64,000 nt of DNA from Fimbriimonadales bacterium (GCA_035559795.1 DATMAR010000009.1:62001-126000), one strand, 5' to 3'. Shown: positions 36,487 to 46,693, counted from the first letter of the stretch. Translations and numbers: made by a program. Notes: generated by a model not told the origin, from the sequence alone.

Positions 36487-37093
36487 ACGAAAAATTATCG
36501 TCGTCGCGGTGCTTCTTGTAGCCTTACTTGCTGTAGGAGTTTGGCAGTTTATGGGGACTTCCTCTTCGTCAACGGAAGAACGGAAGGATTCCCAGACAGC
36601 GAGGAAAGAACCTAAAGATCTTCCGCAAGAAGAGCCGCAAAATTCAGCAATTCGTTATGCTGAAATGGGTCTCGTTCGTAAAGACCCTTTCCAAACAGGA
36701 TCTCTGCCTGAAGACCCTTCATCGACATCGGACGATGGAAATGTGGTCGTCGCCCCACCGGAAGAGAACAATCCTCCGAAGGAAACTCGTCGTCCAACGA
36801 TTCGTCCGAATATCAATACTTCCGTTCCTCTATTCGACCCGAATCAACCTGGAACGGTTACGACTCCGTCAGCACCCGCTCGCAGTCCTGACGAATTTAC
36901 TTACACTTTGATAGGAATTGTGGAAGGACCGAATCCAGTCGCCGTTTTTCAAAACGATTCTGGACAACAAAAAATGGTTCCGCTCAATTCCTTTGTCGAA
37001 AAAAATAGTCGTGTCGTAGCGATTCGTAATGGAAAGGTGACGGTGCGACACAATGGAAAAACTTTGACGTTCTCCGTGGGAGGTAAGCAGTGA
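36473..37093 (+). CDS. pilP: PilP-like pilus alignment protein
   Basis: A 206-residue protein with one N-terminal membrane helix (about residues 8-26), a long disordered acidic and Pro-rich linker (about 30-140) containing GLVRKDPFQTG, and a C-terminal beta domain (FTYTLIGIVEGPNPVAVFQNDSGQQKMVPLNSFV) like the PilP/GspC homology region that contacts the secretin. PilP is normally a lipoprotein, but here there is no lipobox, so it is PilP-like with a transmembrane anchor. It sits between pilO and pilQ. Confidence 0.8.
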   Translation: MQADKRKIIVVAVLLVALLAVGVWQFMGTSSSSTEERKDSQTARKEPKDLPQEEPQNSAIRYAEMGLVRKDPFQTGSLPEDPSSTSDDGNVVVAPPEENNPPKETRRPTIRPNINTSVPLFDPNQPGTVTTPSAPARSPDEFTYTLIGIVEGPNPVAVFQNDSGQQKMVPLNSFVEKNSRVVAIRNGKVTVRHNGKTLTFSVGGKQ

Positions 37094-40002
37094 TGAACTT
37101 CATCAAACACATCTTCGCAATTTCTTTGCTCGTAGCGACAGCATCTCTCGCTTCCGCGCAATCGAAAATCACTTCGATTACGTATGAAGCATCGCAAAAT
37201 GGGTGCATCGTTCGAGTTACAGGTGAAAACCTAAAGTCGCCGAAACCTTTCAAAGCATACAAAGGTAAATTCTGCGTCTATGATTTTTCCGCGGTTTTGA
37301 AAACGAAACCCCTCCGCATACATGTCGCTCGAGGTGGCGTAGATTTCATTAAGGCTGCGCAATTCAAAACCAAACCACCGATTGCCCGTGTGGTTGTCAG
37401 CGTCCAATCGGAGCAAACCCCTTCGATTTCGACGATCCCGAACGGCTATCAAATCATAGTCAATGCCATTTCACAAGGAAGAGGCAATGCGGTGGTTGCT
37501 CCCGTCGTGCAGATTGTCGAGGAGAAAAATTTCCAAGCATCCGCTATCCAAGACGCTATCGCGATGAAACAAGCGGAAGCAGCGCTCACCAATAACTCGA
37601 AGGGAAATAAGCAATCCCAGGGCAAACAATCCCATGGAAAAAATTTGGCAAAGCCTATTTCCGTCTCACGATCGCAATCCGTCTCAAAATCGACTAGAAA
37701 AAATATTCCTACTACCGAGGGACATGCTCCACAGATTAACACTCCCATTGTCGAGAAGGGAATCAAAGGGCTCATTGTTCAGAAGCCAGATTGTGTCGCT
37801 TCGCCTACACAACCCAAAACGATTCAAAACGTGCAACAAACGCAAGGTAATAAGAACTCGATAGCGAAAAGCACGATTACGACGCAACGAATCACTGCAA
37901 GCGATGCGAGCAAAGGTGCGAACAAAAGCCCGAGAAAATCTACCAGGATTACACTCGATTTCTACGATACTGAAATTGTCTTCATCCTGAAAGCATTGGC
38001 AGTGCAAACAGCATCGAATATCGTCACTGCTCCTAATGTTCAAGGAAGGATGTCCATATCGTTGAGAGATGTCGACTTGGAACAAGCGTTGGACCTCACG
38101 ACAAAGCTCTCTGGCTATCGCTATGCGAAAATTGCAAACACGTATGTCGTAGGCACTCCCGATTTCTTGATGCGTCTTCTCGTTCACGAGAAAGGCGTTA
38201 CCGGGATAAGCACGACGACTCGTGTCATTCCTCTCGCAAGTAGAAAAGCAGGAGAAATCAAACGCGCTGTGATAAAGGCATTGGGCTTAGACGCTGTGAA
38301 TGAAACTCTTCGCATCGTCCATCCCATGGAACAAGGCGAACCGGAAGATGGGGGGGCTAGTGCGCAAAAAGGCGCTTCGACCTCTCCGACGAGCCTCTTA
38401 GGAGGAGGAAGCGTTTTGGACGTGAATGGAGGAGCCGGTGGAGCTCCACCGCAAGACCCGAATGCGCAACCCAGCGGTAACGGCAATCAGGGTCAACAAG
38501 GGGGGGCACAAGGCGCGACTCCAAAACCTTCTGCGAATGCACTGGAAGGTGACGCAGACTATCTGATTCTTATCGGTGATAGAGGCAGGGTCGAACAAGC
38601 GGCTACGATGATCACAGAACTCGACACGGCTCTTGCCGAGATGTCCGGTATCTCCATGAACGGTGAGGTTGATTTGAAACCGGTAACCATGACCTACCTC
38701 GTTCGTGGAGGAAAAGCCGAAGATATGGCAAACGCAATCAGCGCAATAGCCGGCTCCGTACGAGTCGTGGCGACTCCGAAAAGCAGTCGCGCAGAACAGT
38801 CCATCGTGCTCAGCGGTCGCGCCGCAGATGTAAATCGTCTCATCGAGACTTTGGAGAAATTAGACAGCGTGACTACCGGAGGCCAACTCGTCTACGAGGT
38901 TTATGAAGTCAAGTATGCCGACCCGCGCGCCTTACGCGACAGGTTGCTCATGACTTTCGAAGCATTGAACGTAGTCGTGGGACCTGAAGACGTCTCCGGT
39001 CTCAGTTATGCCCCCCCTGGACAAAAAGCAGAAGGCACAGGAGGAGCGACGGCGGGTGACACGACTTCCACGAAAACCATTTCTGGTGTGGGTACTACTG
39101 GCACTCCTGTTTTCGATGATAGAGAACCGGCTGCAGTTCCCATGAAACTCATCCTCTCCGGCCCGAGGGCATTGGTGGATGAAGCTTTCAAAGTTCTTCA
39201 CACGCTTGATGTTCCCGCAAAACAAGTCGCAATCGAAGCGCGTGTTGCGGATATGAGTAGGGAAGACATCGTGAAAGCGGGAATTGATTGGAATTTAATT
39301 TCCGGTGGTACTGTGAAGTTGATTCGTTTGAACAACTCGCAACCCGCAGGTTCTGATGGAAGTCCTTTCAATGAAATTCAAGTTGGCGCAAAGTCGGGAA
39401 GCACGACTCTCGACATTACTGCCACGCTCGATAAGTTTCTCAGCAAAGGAAATTTGATTTCGCGTCCGAATCTTTTAGTAACAGATGGACGCGAGGGCGT
39501 GGTGTTCATCGGCGACGTCGTGCGCTATATCAAATCCATTACTTCTGGAACAACAGGTCCATCCGTGGAAATCGGTGAAGAGGAAGTCGGCGTGAAATTG
39601 AACGTGCTTCCTCGAGTCGGAGCGGATAACACAATCAGTCTCGAAGTTCAACCTACCGTCTCGTTCATTAAAAGTTTCGTACCAACCGGGAACGGTGGGG
39701 AAGTTCCGATTACATCCGTGCGAACGACGAGAACCGTTTTGCGCGTGATGAATGGCGAAACGATTGCTATCGGCGGATTGATTACGGACGAGGATCGAAA
39801 AGAAGTTTCAGGTGTTCCTGTTTTGATGGACATTCCGATAATCGGGCAACTCTTCCGCAGGACGACGAACACGAAACGACGCTCGGAGATCGTTATTTTC
39901 ATTACCGTGCGTGTTATCGAAGGTCCTGCGCACGCAAACAACAACCCGCTGCAAAACAATAATTCCCAGGCTCCGGTGAATGGGAACGGGAAAGGTAAGT
40001 AG
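37090..40002 (+). CDS. pilQ: Type IV pilus secretin PilQ
   Basis: A 970-residue outer-membrane secretin. There is a signal peptide (ISLLVATASLASAQS) and an AMIN-type beta domain (about residues 30-125), then a long low-complexity linker, an STN/N0 domain (ITLDFYDTEIVFILKALAVQTASNIVTAPNVQG), N1-type repeats, and the secretin core (IEARVADMSREDIVKAGIDWNL, RPNLLVTDGREGVVFIGDVV, GVKLNVLPRVGADNTISLEVQPTVSF, VPVLMDIPIIGQLFRRTTNTKRRSEIVIFITVRVI). It is longer than usual because of Gly/Gln/Pro-rich inserts (about 415-485). It ends the operon. Confidence 0.95.
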   Translation: MMNFIKHIFAISLLVATASLASAQSKITSITYEASQNGCIVRVTGENLKSPKPFKAYKGKFCVYDFSAVLKTKPLRIHVARGGVDFIKAAQFKTKPPIARVVVSVQSEQTPSISTIPNGYQIIVNAISQGRGNAVVAPVVQIVEEKNFQASAIQDAIAMKQAEAALTNNSKGNKQSQGKQSHGKNLAKPISVSRSQSVSKSTRKNIPTTEGHAPQINTPIVEKGIKGLIVQKPDCVASPTQPKTIQNVQQTQGNKNSIAKSTITTQRITASDASKGANKSPRKSTRITLDFYDTEIVFILKALAVQTASNIVTAPNVQGRMSISLRDVDLEQALDLTTKLSGYRYAKIANTYVVGTPDFLMRLLVHEKGVTGISTTTRVIPLASRKAGEIKRAVIKALGLDAVNETLRIVHPMEQGEPEDGGASAQKGASTSPTSLLGGGSVLDVNGGAGGAPPQDPNAQPSGNGNQGQQGGAQGATPKPSANALEGDADYLILIGDRGRVEQAATMITELDTALAEMSGISMNGEVDLKPVTMTYLVRGGKAEDMANAISAIAGSVRVVATPKSSRAEQSIVLSGRAADVNRLIETLEKLDSVTTGGQLVYEVYEVKYADPRALRDRLLMTFEALNVVVGPEDVSGLSYAPPGQKAEGTGGATAGDTTSTKTISGVGTTGTPVFDDREPAAVPMKLILSGPRALVDEAFKVLHTLDVPAKQVAIEARVADMSREDIVKAGIDWNLISGGTVKLIRLNNSQPAGSDGSPFNEIQVGAKSGSTTLDITATLDKFLSKGNLISRPNLLVTDGREGVVFIGDVVRYIKSITSGTTGPSVEIGEEEVGVKLNVLPRVGADNTISLEVQPTVSFIKSFVPTGNGGEVPITSVRTTRTVLRVMNGETIAIGGLITDEDRKEVSGVPVLMDIPIIGQLFRRTTNTKRRSEIVIFITVRVIEGPAHANNNPLQNNNSQAPVNGNGKGK

Positions 40003-40021
40003 GTCCTGAATAGTAATAAGA

Positions 40022-40057
40022 GGTCGGACAAGTCAGCCAGGTCAGGCTTGTCCGACC
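40022..40057. terminator. Bidirectional terminator between pilQ and the convergent gene
   Basis: An 11-bp perfect stem, GGTCGGACAAG and CTTGTCCGACC, around a 14-base loop, sits between two converging stops. A weak T/A-rich stretch flanks it on the right. Confidence 0.65.
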
Positions 40058-40065
40058 AAACAATT

Positions 40066-40737
40066 TTAAAACTCGTGCTCGAATAGCAACCTAAAAAGAG
40101 CAGGACCTCCATTAGAAGGAAGCCCCCCCGTCGCTAAAAGCTTCGTGCCTGCTCGAATTTTCCATGCTGCGACTGGGCCATAGTAATGCCTATTACTTTC
40201 CCAATCACCGAAAAACTCGACCCCTAAAGACAAGCCGTTTTCGAATTCACGTGCTAGTCCCATTGCATAACCCCATTCGATTTCCGAATCCCCCTCCAGT
40301 TCTTTTTCAGCGATGAGGTTCGCGGAAATCACGAAATTTCCCTCTGAGGGAAGATAAGAACCTATTGCCTTCGCTTCGAGTTTGTATTCGTCTTCTTCTC
40401 GTTCGACTTCGAAATAGAGGGCGGGCAAAATGCGATTGAACTCGAATTCCCCGATAGCATAACGTTGTTCGACTTTCCATCCAATCAATTCCATTTCTCC
40501 TTCCTCTCGTTCGAAAATCAAATAGGGAGCTATCACGTATTTGTCTGTAATCCCATACTCGAACTCGATAAGACCAGTGACAGTCCCTCCTTCTCGCTGC
40601 GTCCACCAAAGCTCGAGTTCTCGCTCTCCTTTTACAGGAGTGAACCAATCATAGGTGAACGTGAAATATCGAAGATGGGCAAAAGAAAATGAAGAGATAA
40701 AAAGCAAAAAAGACGAAGAGAATATGAGTTTTTTCAT
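40066..40737 (-). CDS. Outer-membrane beta-barrel-like protein, unknown
   Basis: About 223 residues with a signal peptide (KKLIFSSSFLLFISSFSFA) and then alternating polar/aromatic strands such as LEFEYGITDKYVIAPYLIF and GLSLGVEFFGDWES. The C-terminal residue is Phe after LFRLLFEHE, the usual signature of an outer-membrane barrel recognised by BamA. The frame runs to 40758; ATG 40737 gives the signal peptide. No family is recognised. It converges on pilQ. Confidence 0.65.
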   Translation of the reverse strand: MKKLIFSSSFLLFISSFSFAHLRYFTFTYDWFTPVKGERELELWWTQREGGTVTGLIEFEYGITDKYVIAPYLIFEREEGEMELIGWKVEQRYAIGEFEFNRILPALYFEVEREEDEYKLEAKAIGSYLPSEGNFVISANLIAEKELEGDSEIEWGYAMGLAREFENGLSLGVEFFGDWESNRHYYGPVAAWKIRAGTKLLATGGLPSNGGPALFRLLFEHEF

Positions 40738-40900
40738 AGGCACATTTTGACCTATCATAAAATTAATTTCTACTAATCAAAAACTATTTCTTTATGGCAT
40801 AAGGTTTCGGGTTGCCGATTGAAATGGGCGCATTAAAAAAGCGTTGAACAAGCAGGGCAGGTAGTAAATTGCCAAATATGTACAAGTAGTGAATTGAATC

Positions 40901-43246
40901 TTATCGTTTAGGGCGAAATCGAGCGCTAGTCCCACTCTCAGAATCTCGCTCTCTGCGAGGATGTTCTTCTTCTGAAGAGCGACGTCGGAACTGTGGTCTT
41001 TGCTCTTCTCGTCGGCTTTCTTGCTCTCTTTCTCCTCTTCTTGTTCTTCCATAGCCATCGCGGGGATGTCTCGGTCTTTCGCCACGTTCGTATCCTTTAT
41101 CGCGGCTTCGGACGACAGCCGATGCATCTGCTTCGACGTTTTCCTTTAGTGTTTCTACTTCTTGTGGAAGACCCAAAGCGGTTAAATTAACCCTTCCTAA
41201 AGAATCCACCTCGAGAACCTTCACACGAAGAATATCGCCTACTTTGACAACTTCTTCTGCTCTGCGAATGGGTCTCGAAGAAAGGTGCTCGATAGGAACC
41301 ATTCCTTCTCTTCCGGGAAGAAATTCGACCATTACGCCTTTGCTCATCAAACGAGTTACTGGCCCGACATATTCATCGCCAATTTCTGGGACTTTCACGA
41401 GTCCTTCGATCATGCGCTTAGCGCTTTCGATTGCGGCAGTGTCTTTTCCTAAAATATAAACTCTTCCATCTTGTTCGACATCTATTTCGGTGTCGGTTTC
41501 AGCGATGATACGTTTGATGACTTTTCCACTCGGACCGATGACTTCTCCAATTTTGTTGGGGTTGATTTGGATGACGACGAGTCGAGGTGCATTCGGGTTG
41601 AGTTCTTTGCGTCGTTCAGGAACAGCTTCATCAATCTTATCGAGGATGTAAAAGCGCGCTTCTCGCGCTTGTTCGAGCGCTTCTTTCAAAATGGAAATGG
41701 GAATTCCTGCGATTTTACAATCTAATTGCATCGCTGTGATTCCCTCGCGAGTGCCTGCGACTTTGAAATCCATATCTCCGCAGAAATCTTCCATTCCTTG
41801 AATATCAGTTAGAGTGATATATTGCTCTCCATCGGTCATCAATCCCATTGCGATTCCGGCAACGGGAGCTTTAATCGAAACACCGCAATCCAAAAGCGCA
41901 ACACTCGAAGAGCAAACGCTTGCCATGCTCGTCGAACCATTTGATTCTAAAACCTCGCTGACGACCATCGTTGTGTAGGGAAATTCTTCACTCGGTGGAA
42001 GCACGGTTTTGAGGGCTCGTTCTGCCAGTGCGCCATGACCGATTTCACGACGTCCAGGTCCGCGCATAGGTCGTACCTCACCGACCGAATACGGTGGGAA
42101 ATTATAAAAATGCATAAACGATTTTCGGTCGATTTCTTCTAATCCATCGAGGATTTGCGCCTGGTCGGGCGTCCCTAAAGTTACGACGGAAAGAACTTGT
42201 GTCTGTCCACGGGTAAATAAACCAGAGCCATGCACTTTGGGAAGGAGACCAGGTTCGATCGTTATCGGGCGGATATCTCTCGGTCCGCGTCCGTCTGGAC
42301 GAAGTTTTTTCTTCAACACCAATTCGCGTACGTTTTCCTGAATGACTTTATCTATCGCTTCCGGTAATTGGAGTTGCTTTTGAGGATCATCTGCGTAAAT
42401 CGTTGTGGAATAGCGCTGAACGAGTTCTCGCAATAAATCTGATAGAGCACTTTCACGCACTGTTTTGTCGGGGTTTTGAATGGCCTCGCGAATTTCTTCT
42501 CCGGATTCTCTTCGAATGGTTTCTATGACTTCGGGTTCTATTTCGAATAGCGTTACTGCGCGTTTTTCTTTTCCTGCGATTTCTCTGAATTTTTCTAATT
42601 CTTCACATATTGTTTTAATGTATTGATGTCCGAATTCCATCGCCTCGATAATTTCGCTTTCTTTTACTTCTTTAGCACCGCATTCCACCATAATGATTTT
42701 TTCTTTCGTTCCGGCGAGAATTAAATCCAATTCCCCTTCTTCGACTTCTTGAACATTCGGGAATAAAACGAAACTGCCGTTCGATTTGCCGATGCGAACC
42801 GCGCCGATTGGTCCGTTCCAAGGAATATCGCTAATCATTAACGCGGCGGATACTGCATTGACTGCGAGCACATCCGGCGGATAGTTTTGGTCTACGGCTA
42901 TGGGCATCGCGATGCATTGAACGTCATGTCGCAACCCTTTCGGAAACAGAGGGCGGATGGGACGGTCCATCAAGCGAGAAACGAGAATTGCTTTTTCGCT
43001 GGGTCTACCCCCCCGTTTATTGAACCCCCCCGGTATCTTTCCGACTGCATAACGACGTTCTTCGTAGTCGCAAGTCAGAGGGAAAAAGTCGAGACCTTCT
43101 CGTGGCTCATGGCTCATCACCGCGGTAGCGAGGATGATCGTGTCGCCCATTCCGACGAGAACTGAACCATTCGCTTGCTTAGCGACGCGCCCGGTTTCTA
43201 TCGAGAGGTCTTTCCCCCCGAGATTGAAGGAAATTGTTTGAATCAT
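40901..43246 (-). CDS. pnp: Polynucleotide phosphorylase
   Basis: A 781-residue trimeric 3'-5' exoribonuclease that degrades RNA phosphorolytically. Two RNase PH domains are present (FFPLTCDYEERRYAVGKIPGGFNKR; RPMRGPGRREIGHGALAERAL), then KH (IGEVIGPSGKVIKRIIAETDTEIDV) and S1 (VGPVTRLMSKGVMVEFLPGREGMVPIEHLS) domains. The final ~70 residues are an Arg/Glu/Gly-rich disordered tail (RHPRDGYGRTRRGEREQ), plausible for RNA or degradosome contacts. It follows rpsO by 9 bases, the classical order. Confidence 0.97.
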   Translation of the reverse strand: MIQTISFNLGGKDLSIETGRVAKQANGSVLVGMGDTIILATAVMSHEPREGLDFFPLTCDYEERRYAVGKIPGGFNKRGGRPSEKAILVSRLMDRPIRPLFPKGLRHDVQCIAMPIAVDQNYPPDVLAVNAVSAALMISDIPWNGPIGAVRIGKSNGSFVLFPNVQEVEEGELDLILAGTKEKIIMVECGAKEVKESEIIEAMEFGHQYIKTICEELEKFREIAGKEKRAVTLFEIEPEVIETIRRESGEEIREAIQNPDKTVRESALSDLLRELVQRYSTTIYADDPQKQLQLPEAIDKVIQENVRELVLKKKLRPDGRGPRDIRPITIEPGLLPKVHGSGLFTRGQTQVLSVVTLGTPDQAQILDGLEEIDRKSFMHFYNFPPYSVGEVRPMRGPGRREIGHGALAERALKTVLPPSEEFPYTTMVVSEVLESNGSTSMASVCSSSVALLDCGVSIKAPVAGIAMGLMTDGEQYITLTDIQGMEDFCGDMDFKVAGTREGITAMQLDCKIAGIPISILKEALEQAREARFYILDKIDEAVPERRKELNPNAPRLVVIQINPNKIGEVIGPSGKVIKRIIAETDTEIDVEQDGRVYILGKDTAAIESAKRMIEGLVKVPEIGDEYVGPVTRLMSKGVMVEFLPGREGMVPIEHLSSRPIRRAEEVVKVGDILRVKVLEVDSLGRVNLTALGLPQEVETLKENVEADASAVVRSRDKGYERGERPRHPRDGYGRTRRGEREQESRREEQRPQFRRRSSEEEHPRRERDSESGTSARFRPKR

Positions 43247-43255
43247 GTTGCCTCC

Positions 43256-43537
43256 TTATTGAGGCTTTTGTTCGCGTATGCCGAGTTCTTGCACTAATGA
43301 GCGATAGCGTTCGATGTCTTTGCTCATCAGATATTGCTCGAGGCGTCTTCTTTGGCCTACGAGTTTGAGAAGACCGAGTCGAGAGTGGCGGTCTTTCTTG
43401 TGAACCTTGAGGTGTTCCGTAATCTGCTCAATCCGCGCTGTGAGCAGAGCGATTTGCACTTCGGCAGAACCTGTGTCCTTTTCCGACTTTGCGTATTTTC
43501 GGAGTATTTCTGCTTTTTTCTCTTTTAGTAACGGCAT
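43256..43537 (-). CDS. rpsO: Ribosomal protein S15
   Basis: A 93-residue 30S protein that binds the 16S rRNA central domain. It contains [50 protein letters not shown]. The frame extends upstream to 43792, but conservation starts at [12 protein letters not shown], so ATG 43537 (after AGGCGGG) is chosen. The leader upstream is highly structured and S15 is known to regulate its own mRNA in several phyla. It is cotranscribed with pnp. Confidence 0.96.
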   Translation of the reverse strand: MPLLKEKKAEILRKYAKSEKDTGSAEVQIALLTARIEQITEHLKVHKKDRHSRLGLLKLVGQRRRLEQYLMSKDIERYRSLVQELGIREQKPQ

Positions 43538-43580
43538 CCCGCCTATAAAAGCCTCATTCTTTATTGCTTTAGTTTCCTTG

Positions 43581-43642
43581 TCGCCCTGCGTAGATGGCCG
43601 TTCTACACAAAGGTTCTTACGAACCACTCTGTACAACGGCGA
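43581..43642 (-). promoter_or_regulatory. Structured rpsO leader, candidate S15 autoregulatory element
   Basis: On the minus strand an outer stem TCGCC/GGCGA encloses a long hairpin: GTT-G-TACA pairs with TGTA-G-AAC, and above it GGTTC pairs with GAACC under a GTAA (GNRA) loop. A further GGCC..GGGC pairing could compete with the outer stem. It lies in the ~185-base leader of rpsO-pnp. Confidence 0.5.
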
Positions 43643-43666
43643 CCCATAGCAAGGGCAACAAAACCT

Positions 43667-43672
43667 ATCATA
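43667..43672 (-). promoter_or_regulatory. Putative -10 box of the rpsO-pnp promoter
   Basis: TATGAT on the minus strand just upstream of the structured leader. No good -35 match is seen at 17-18 bases. Confidence 0.35.
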
Positions 43673-43723
43673 CCCCAAAATGAAAACAATTTCTAACGGT
43701 ACAATCCTTTTGAATCCCCTTTT

Positions 43724-44707
43724 ATGAGTATTCGTGTCGGAATCGTAGGTTATGGAGCCCAGTTCGATATGGGCAAACACCATGCCGAGCAAGTTCGAAA
43801 GACTCCAGGTTTATCCCTTTATGGTGTTTATGACATCCTTCCCGAACGCAGAGAGGCGGCAAGGGTCGAGCAAGAAGGCATATTCGTCTATGAAACCTAC
43901 GAAGATATGCTCGCTGACCCAAAAGTGGATTTGGTGGTGCTCGTAACTCCCCATCATACTCATGCTCCTCTGAGCATCGCGGCGAGCAAAGCAGGGAAGC
44001 ACGTAATTACCGAGAAGGTCATGTGCCTAAATACTCAAGAAGCAGACGAGATGATTCGGGCTGCAAACGAGGCAGGGAAGATGCTTACCGTCTATCAAAA
44101 CAGACGTTGGGATGGGGATTACTTGACGGTGAGAAAAGTTTTGGAAACGAACACACTCGGAAAGGTTTTTTCGATTGAGTCATGTGTAAACGGTTGGTGG
44201 TGTCCTCCGGGTTGGCGTGGAGAAAAAGCCAAAGGAGGAGGAATGCTTTACGATTGGGGAGCGCATTTGAGTGACCAAATCGTTCAACTGGCTCACCCAG
44301 CGAAGCCGAAAACTGTTTTCGCCACCCTGCATTATGGAGGTCATCCCGTAGATATCGAGACCCACGCGACTGTCGTAGTTACCTTCGATAATGGGGTTAT
44401 GGCGCAATTCGACGTTGGATGCATTAGCCACTATTCTCGCCCTCGATGGCTCATTCGTGGTGAGAAGGCCGCGCTTCTCATGAAGGATTGGCACACTGCT
44501 ACGGTGAAAGGCGAGTTATGCGGTTTGGAAGGGGAGCTCAATCTCCCGGTAGAGAAAACGGATTGGCATGCTTTTTATCGCAATGTTTCCCGTCATCTCT
44601 TGGAAGGCGAAGAACTAGCAGTAAAACCGGAACAGGTTCGTTTAGCCCTTCGTATTATCGAATCGGCCTTCGAGAGCGGTGCAACAGGCAAGGCAATCGA
44701 CGTCTGA
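43724..44707 (+). CDS. Gfo/Idh/MocA-family oxidoreductase
   Basis: A 327-residue NAD(P)-dependent oxidoreductase with the N-terminal Rossmann fold ([23 protein letters not shown]), [16 protein letters not shown] and the EKV variant of the EKP motif ([20 protein letters not shown]). The C-terminal domain contains [18 protein letters not shown] and [19 protein letters not shown], a pattern common in sugar or inositol dehydrogenases. The substrate is unknown. It is divergent from rpsO, with a possible -10 (TACAAT at 43700) very near the start, which implies a very short leader. It is only distantly like the oxidoreductase at 20.6-21.6 kb. Confidence 0.88.
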   Translation: MSIRVGIVGYGAQFDMGKHHAEQVRKTPGLSLYGVYDILPERREAARVEQEGIFVYETYEDMLADPKVDLVVLVTPHHTHAPLSIAASKAGKHVITEKVMCLNTQEADEMIRAANEAGKMLTVYQNRRWDGDYLTVRKVLETNTLGKVFSIESCVNGWWCPPGWRGEKAKGGGMLYDWGAHLSDQIVQLAHPAKPKTVFATLHYGGHPVDIETHATVVVTFDNGVMAQFDVGCISHYSRPRWLIRGEKAALLMKDWHTATVKGELCGLEGELNLPVEKTDWHAFYRNVSRHLLEGEELAVKPEQVRLALRIIESAFESGATGKAIDV

Positions 44708-44716
44708 ATATCGTTT

Positions 44717-46684
44717 ATGAAAAATTGGAGTTATTTCCACGCGAATCGTGTTAAAAGAAAGCGAAACGTGTTCTACCTTTCGAAAAGCATCACTACTTTC
44801 CTCATAGCGATCGTTGCAATTTCTTTTGGTTTCGCACAATCGAGCGAACAACAGGCGATCGAAAAGGGCGAATACGTTACTTGGAAAGTTTGGATTGAGC
44901 CGAAAGATGTTCGTGCAGGAGAAGGCGCTGCTCTCTATGTAAGCGCGGAAATCCGTCCGGAATGGCATATCTATTCACTTTCCCAAAAAGGCGGTCCTTT
45001 ACCGACTTCTTTCTCCGTGAGTTCGGATTCTGCAGTCGTCATCAAAGGAAATATTCTCGAATCGAAGCCGAAGAAATCCTTCGATCCGAATTTCGAAGTC
45101 AACGTACAATGGCATGAAGGAAAAGGGGCTTTTTATATCCCTATAAAATTAAAACAAAATACCAAAGGGAAAGGCGTCGTCAATCTAACGATTCGATGGA
45201 TGGCATGTAGCGAAACTACTTGTACCCCCCCCCAGACGACGAATATTAAATTGAATTTCAAAGTTTCTCCCGGAAAAGCACGCCCTTCGCATTTGCAGTC
45301 ACCGAAACCGCGAAAAGAAATTTTATCCGTCGAGACTCACCCGGTTATTAAAACTGAAAACGAAAACAAAGAATCTTCCGGTGACGCATCCTCCAGCGAT
45401 ATCGAACATGCGAAAAACAGAGGTTTACTCGCGTATATTTTGCTTTCCTTTTTAGCAGGGCTCGGAGCATTGGCTACCCCGTGCGTTTTTCCCATGATTC
45501 CTATTACCGTGAGTTACTTCTCAAAAAGAGGAGAGGGGGGGAAATCGCTTCTTCTCGCGGCTACGAGTTATTGTTTGGGAATCATCGCTACGTTTACCGG
45601 TTTGGGAGTGTTCGTTTCCGCTGTTTTCGGAGGGACGAAAATCACGGATTTCGCAACGCATCCCATCACCAACCTCGCGCTCGCCCTTCTTTTCATTCTG
45701 CTTGCACTCAATCTTTTCGGGGTTTACGAAATTCGCCTTCCGAATTGGCTCGTATCGCGTTTGTATTTCGCCGGCAAACGTGGAGGTCTCGCCGGACCGT
45801 TTTTCATGGGTTTGGCGTTTACCCTCACATCTTTCACTTGCACTCTCGCATTCGTCGGTACGATTTTTGCACAGGCAGCGACAGGTGAATACTTCTATCC
45901 TTTGGTGGGGATGCTCGCTTTTAGTTTCGCATTCGCATTGCCCTTTTTCTTTTTAGCGATTTTTCCGCATTACGTAGCGAAAATGCCTAAATCGGGGGGG
46001 TGGATGGAATCCGTGAAAGTTTATATGGGCTTCATCGAACTCGTCGCCGCGGTTAAATTCTTATCCAATGCAGACTTGGTATGGGGTACATGGTTTATGC
46101 CGCGTCCGGTTTTTTTGGCGGTGTGGGTGGTTATCCTCTCGATTGCAGGGTTATATATGCTCGGATGGCTGCGATTTCCTACAGAAACCTCAAAAGACGT
46201 CCGTGGATGGGGACGAATTTCTGTTGGAGTGATAACGCTCACAGTAGCAGGTTATTTCATGGCAGGAATCGGAGGAAAACAACTCGGCGAATGGGAAGCC
46301 TTTTTGCCACCGGATAGAACGACCGAATGGCTCACCGATTATGACCAAGCCTTAACGATGGCGAAAAAAGAAGGCAAAAACATTCTCATCGATTTCACAG
46401 GGGTTACTTGCACGAACTGCCGATGGATGGAAAAGAACATGTTCACGAAACCCGAAGTTCTTTCCCAATTTCGAAATTTCGTTTTAGTAAGACTGTATAC
46501 AGACAGGGTGGGCGACGAAAAGAACAAAGAATTACAAATACGATTGACCGGCCTCACGACTCTGCCAATTTACGTCATCCTTTCACCGGACGGCACCGTA
46601 ATAAAACGATTCGAGGGCTCCACGAGAGATTTGAATAAGTTTTTGGCATTCCTTCAAGTCGAAAGCAGAGTGGCGTCAAGGTAA
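44717..46684 (+). CDS. dsbD: Thiol:disulfide interchange protein DsbD
   Basis: A 655-residue inner-membrane protein that carries electrons from cytoplasmic thioredoxin to periplasmic thiol proteins. An N-terminal membrane/signal segment is followed by the periplasmic alpha domain (about residues 50-180, with ARWMACSETTCTPPQT-like Cys pair at MACSETTC). The central membrane domain begins LAYILLSFLAGLGALATPCVFPMIPITVSYF with the first redox Cys, and the second is in FTLTSFTCTLAFVGTI. The C-terminal thioredoxin domain has FTGVTCTNCRWME (CxxC). A C9 run codes Thr-Pro-Pro in the alpha domain. Confidence 0.93.
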   Translation: MKNWSYFHANRVKRKRNVFYLSKSITTFLIAIVAISFGFAQSSEQQAIEKGEYVTWKVWIEPKDVRAGEGAALYVSAEIRPEWHIYSLSQKGGPLPTSFSVSSDSAVVIKGNILESKPKKSFDPNFEVNVQWHEGKGAFYIPIKLKQNTKGKGVVNLTIRWMACSETTCTPPQTTNIKLNFKVSPGKARPSHLQSPKPRKEILSVETHPVIKTENENKESSGDASSSDIEHAKNRGLLAYILLSFLAGLGALATPCVFPMIPITVSYFSKRGEGGKSLLLAATSYCLGIIATFTGLGVFVSAVFGGTKITDFATHPITNLALALLFILLALNLFGVYEIRLPNWLVSRLYFAGKRGGLAGPFFMGLAFTLTSFTCTLAFVGTIFAQAATGEYFYPLVGMLAFSFAFALPFFFLAIFPHYVAKMPKSGGWMESVKVYMGFIELVAAVKFLSNADLVWGTWFMPRPVFLAVWVVILSIAGLYMLGWLRFPTETSKDVRGWGRISVGVITLTVAGYFMAGIGGKQLGEWEAFLPPDRTTEWLTDYDQALTMAKKEGKNILIDFTGVTCTNCRWMEKNMFTKPEVLSQFRNFVLVRLYTDRVGDEKNKELQIRLTGLTTLPIYVILSPDGTVIKRFEGSTRDLNKFLAFLQVESRVASR

Positions 46685-46693
46685 ATTTTTAAA

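Noticed and set aside
40792-41127. A 111-residue minus frame overlapping the end of pnp
   Set aside because: It overlaps the Arg-rich tail of pnp in another frame and has no similarity or ribosome site.
43538-43792. Upstream extension of rpsO adding 85 residues
   Set aside because: S15 is about 89-93 residues and the extension covers the structured leader and the divergent gene start.
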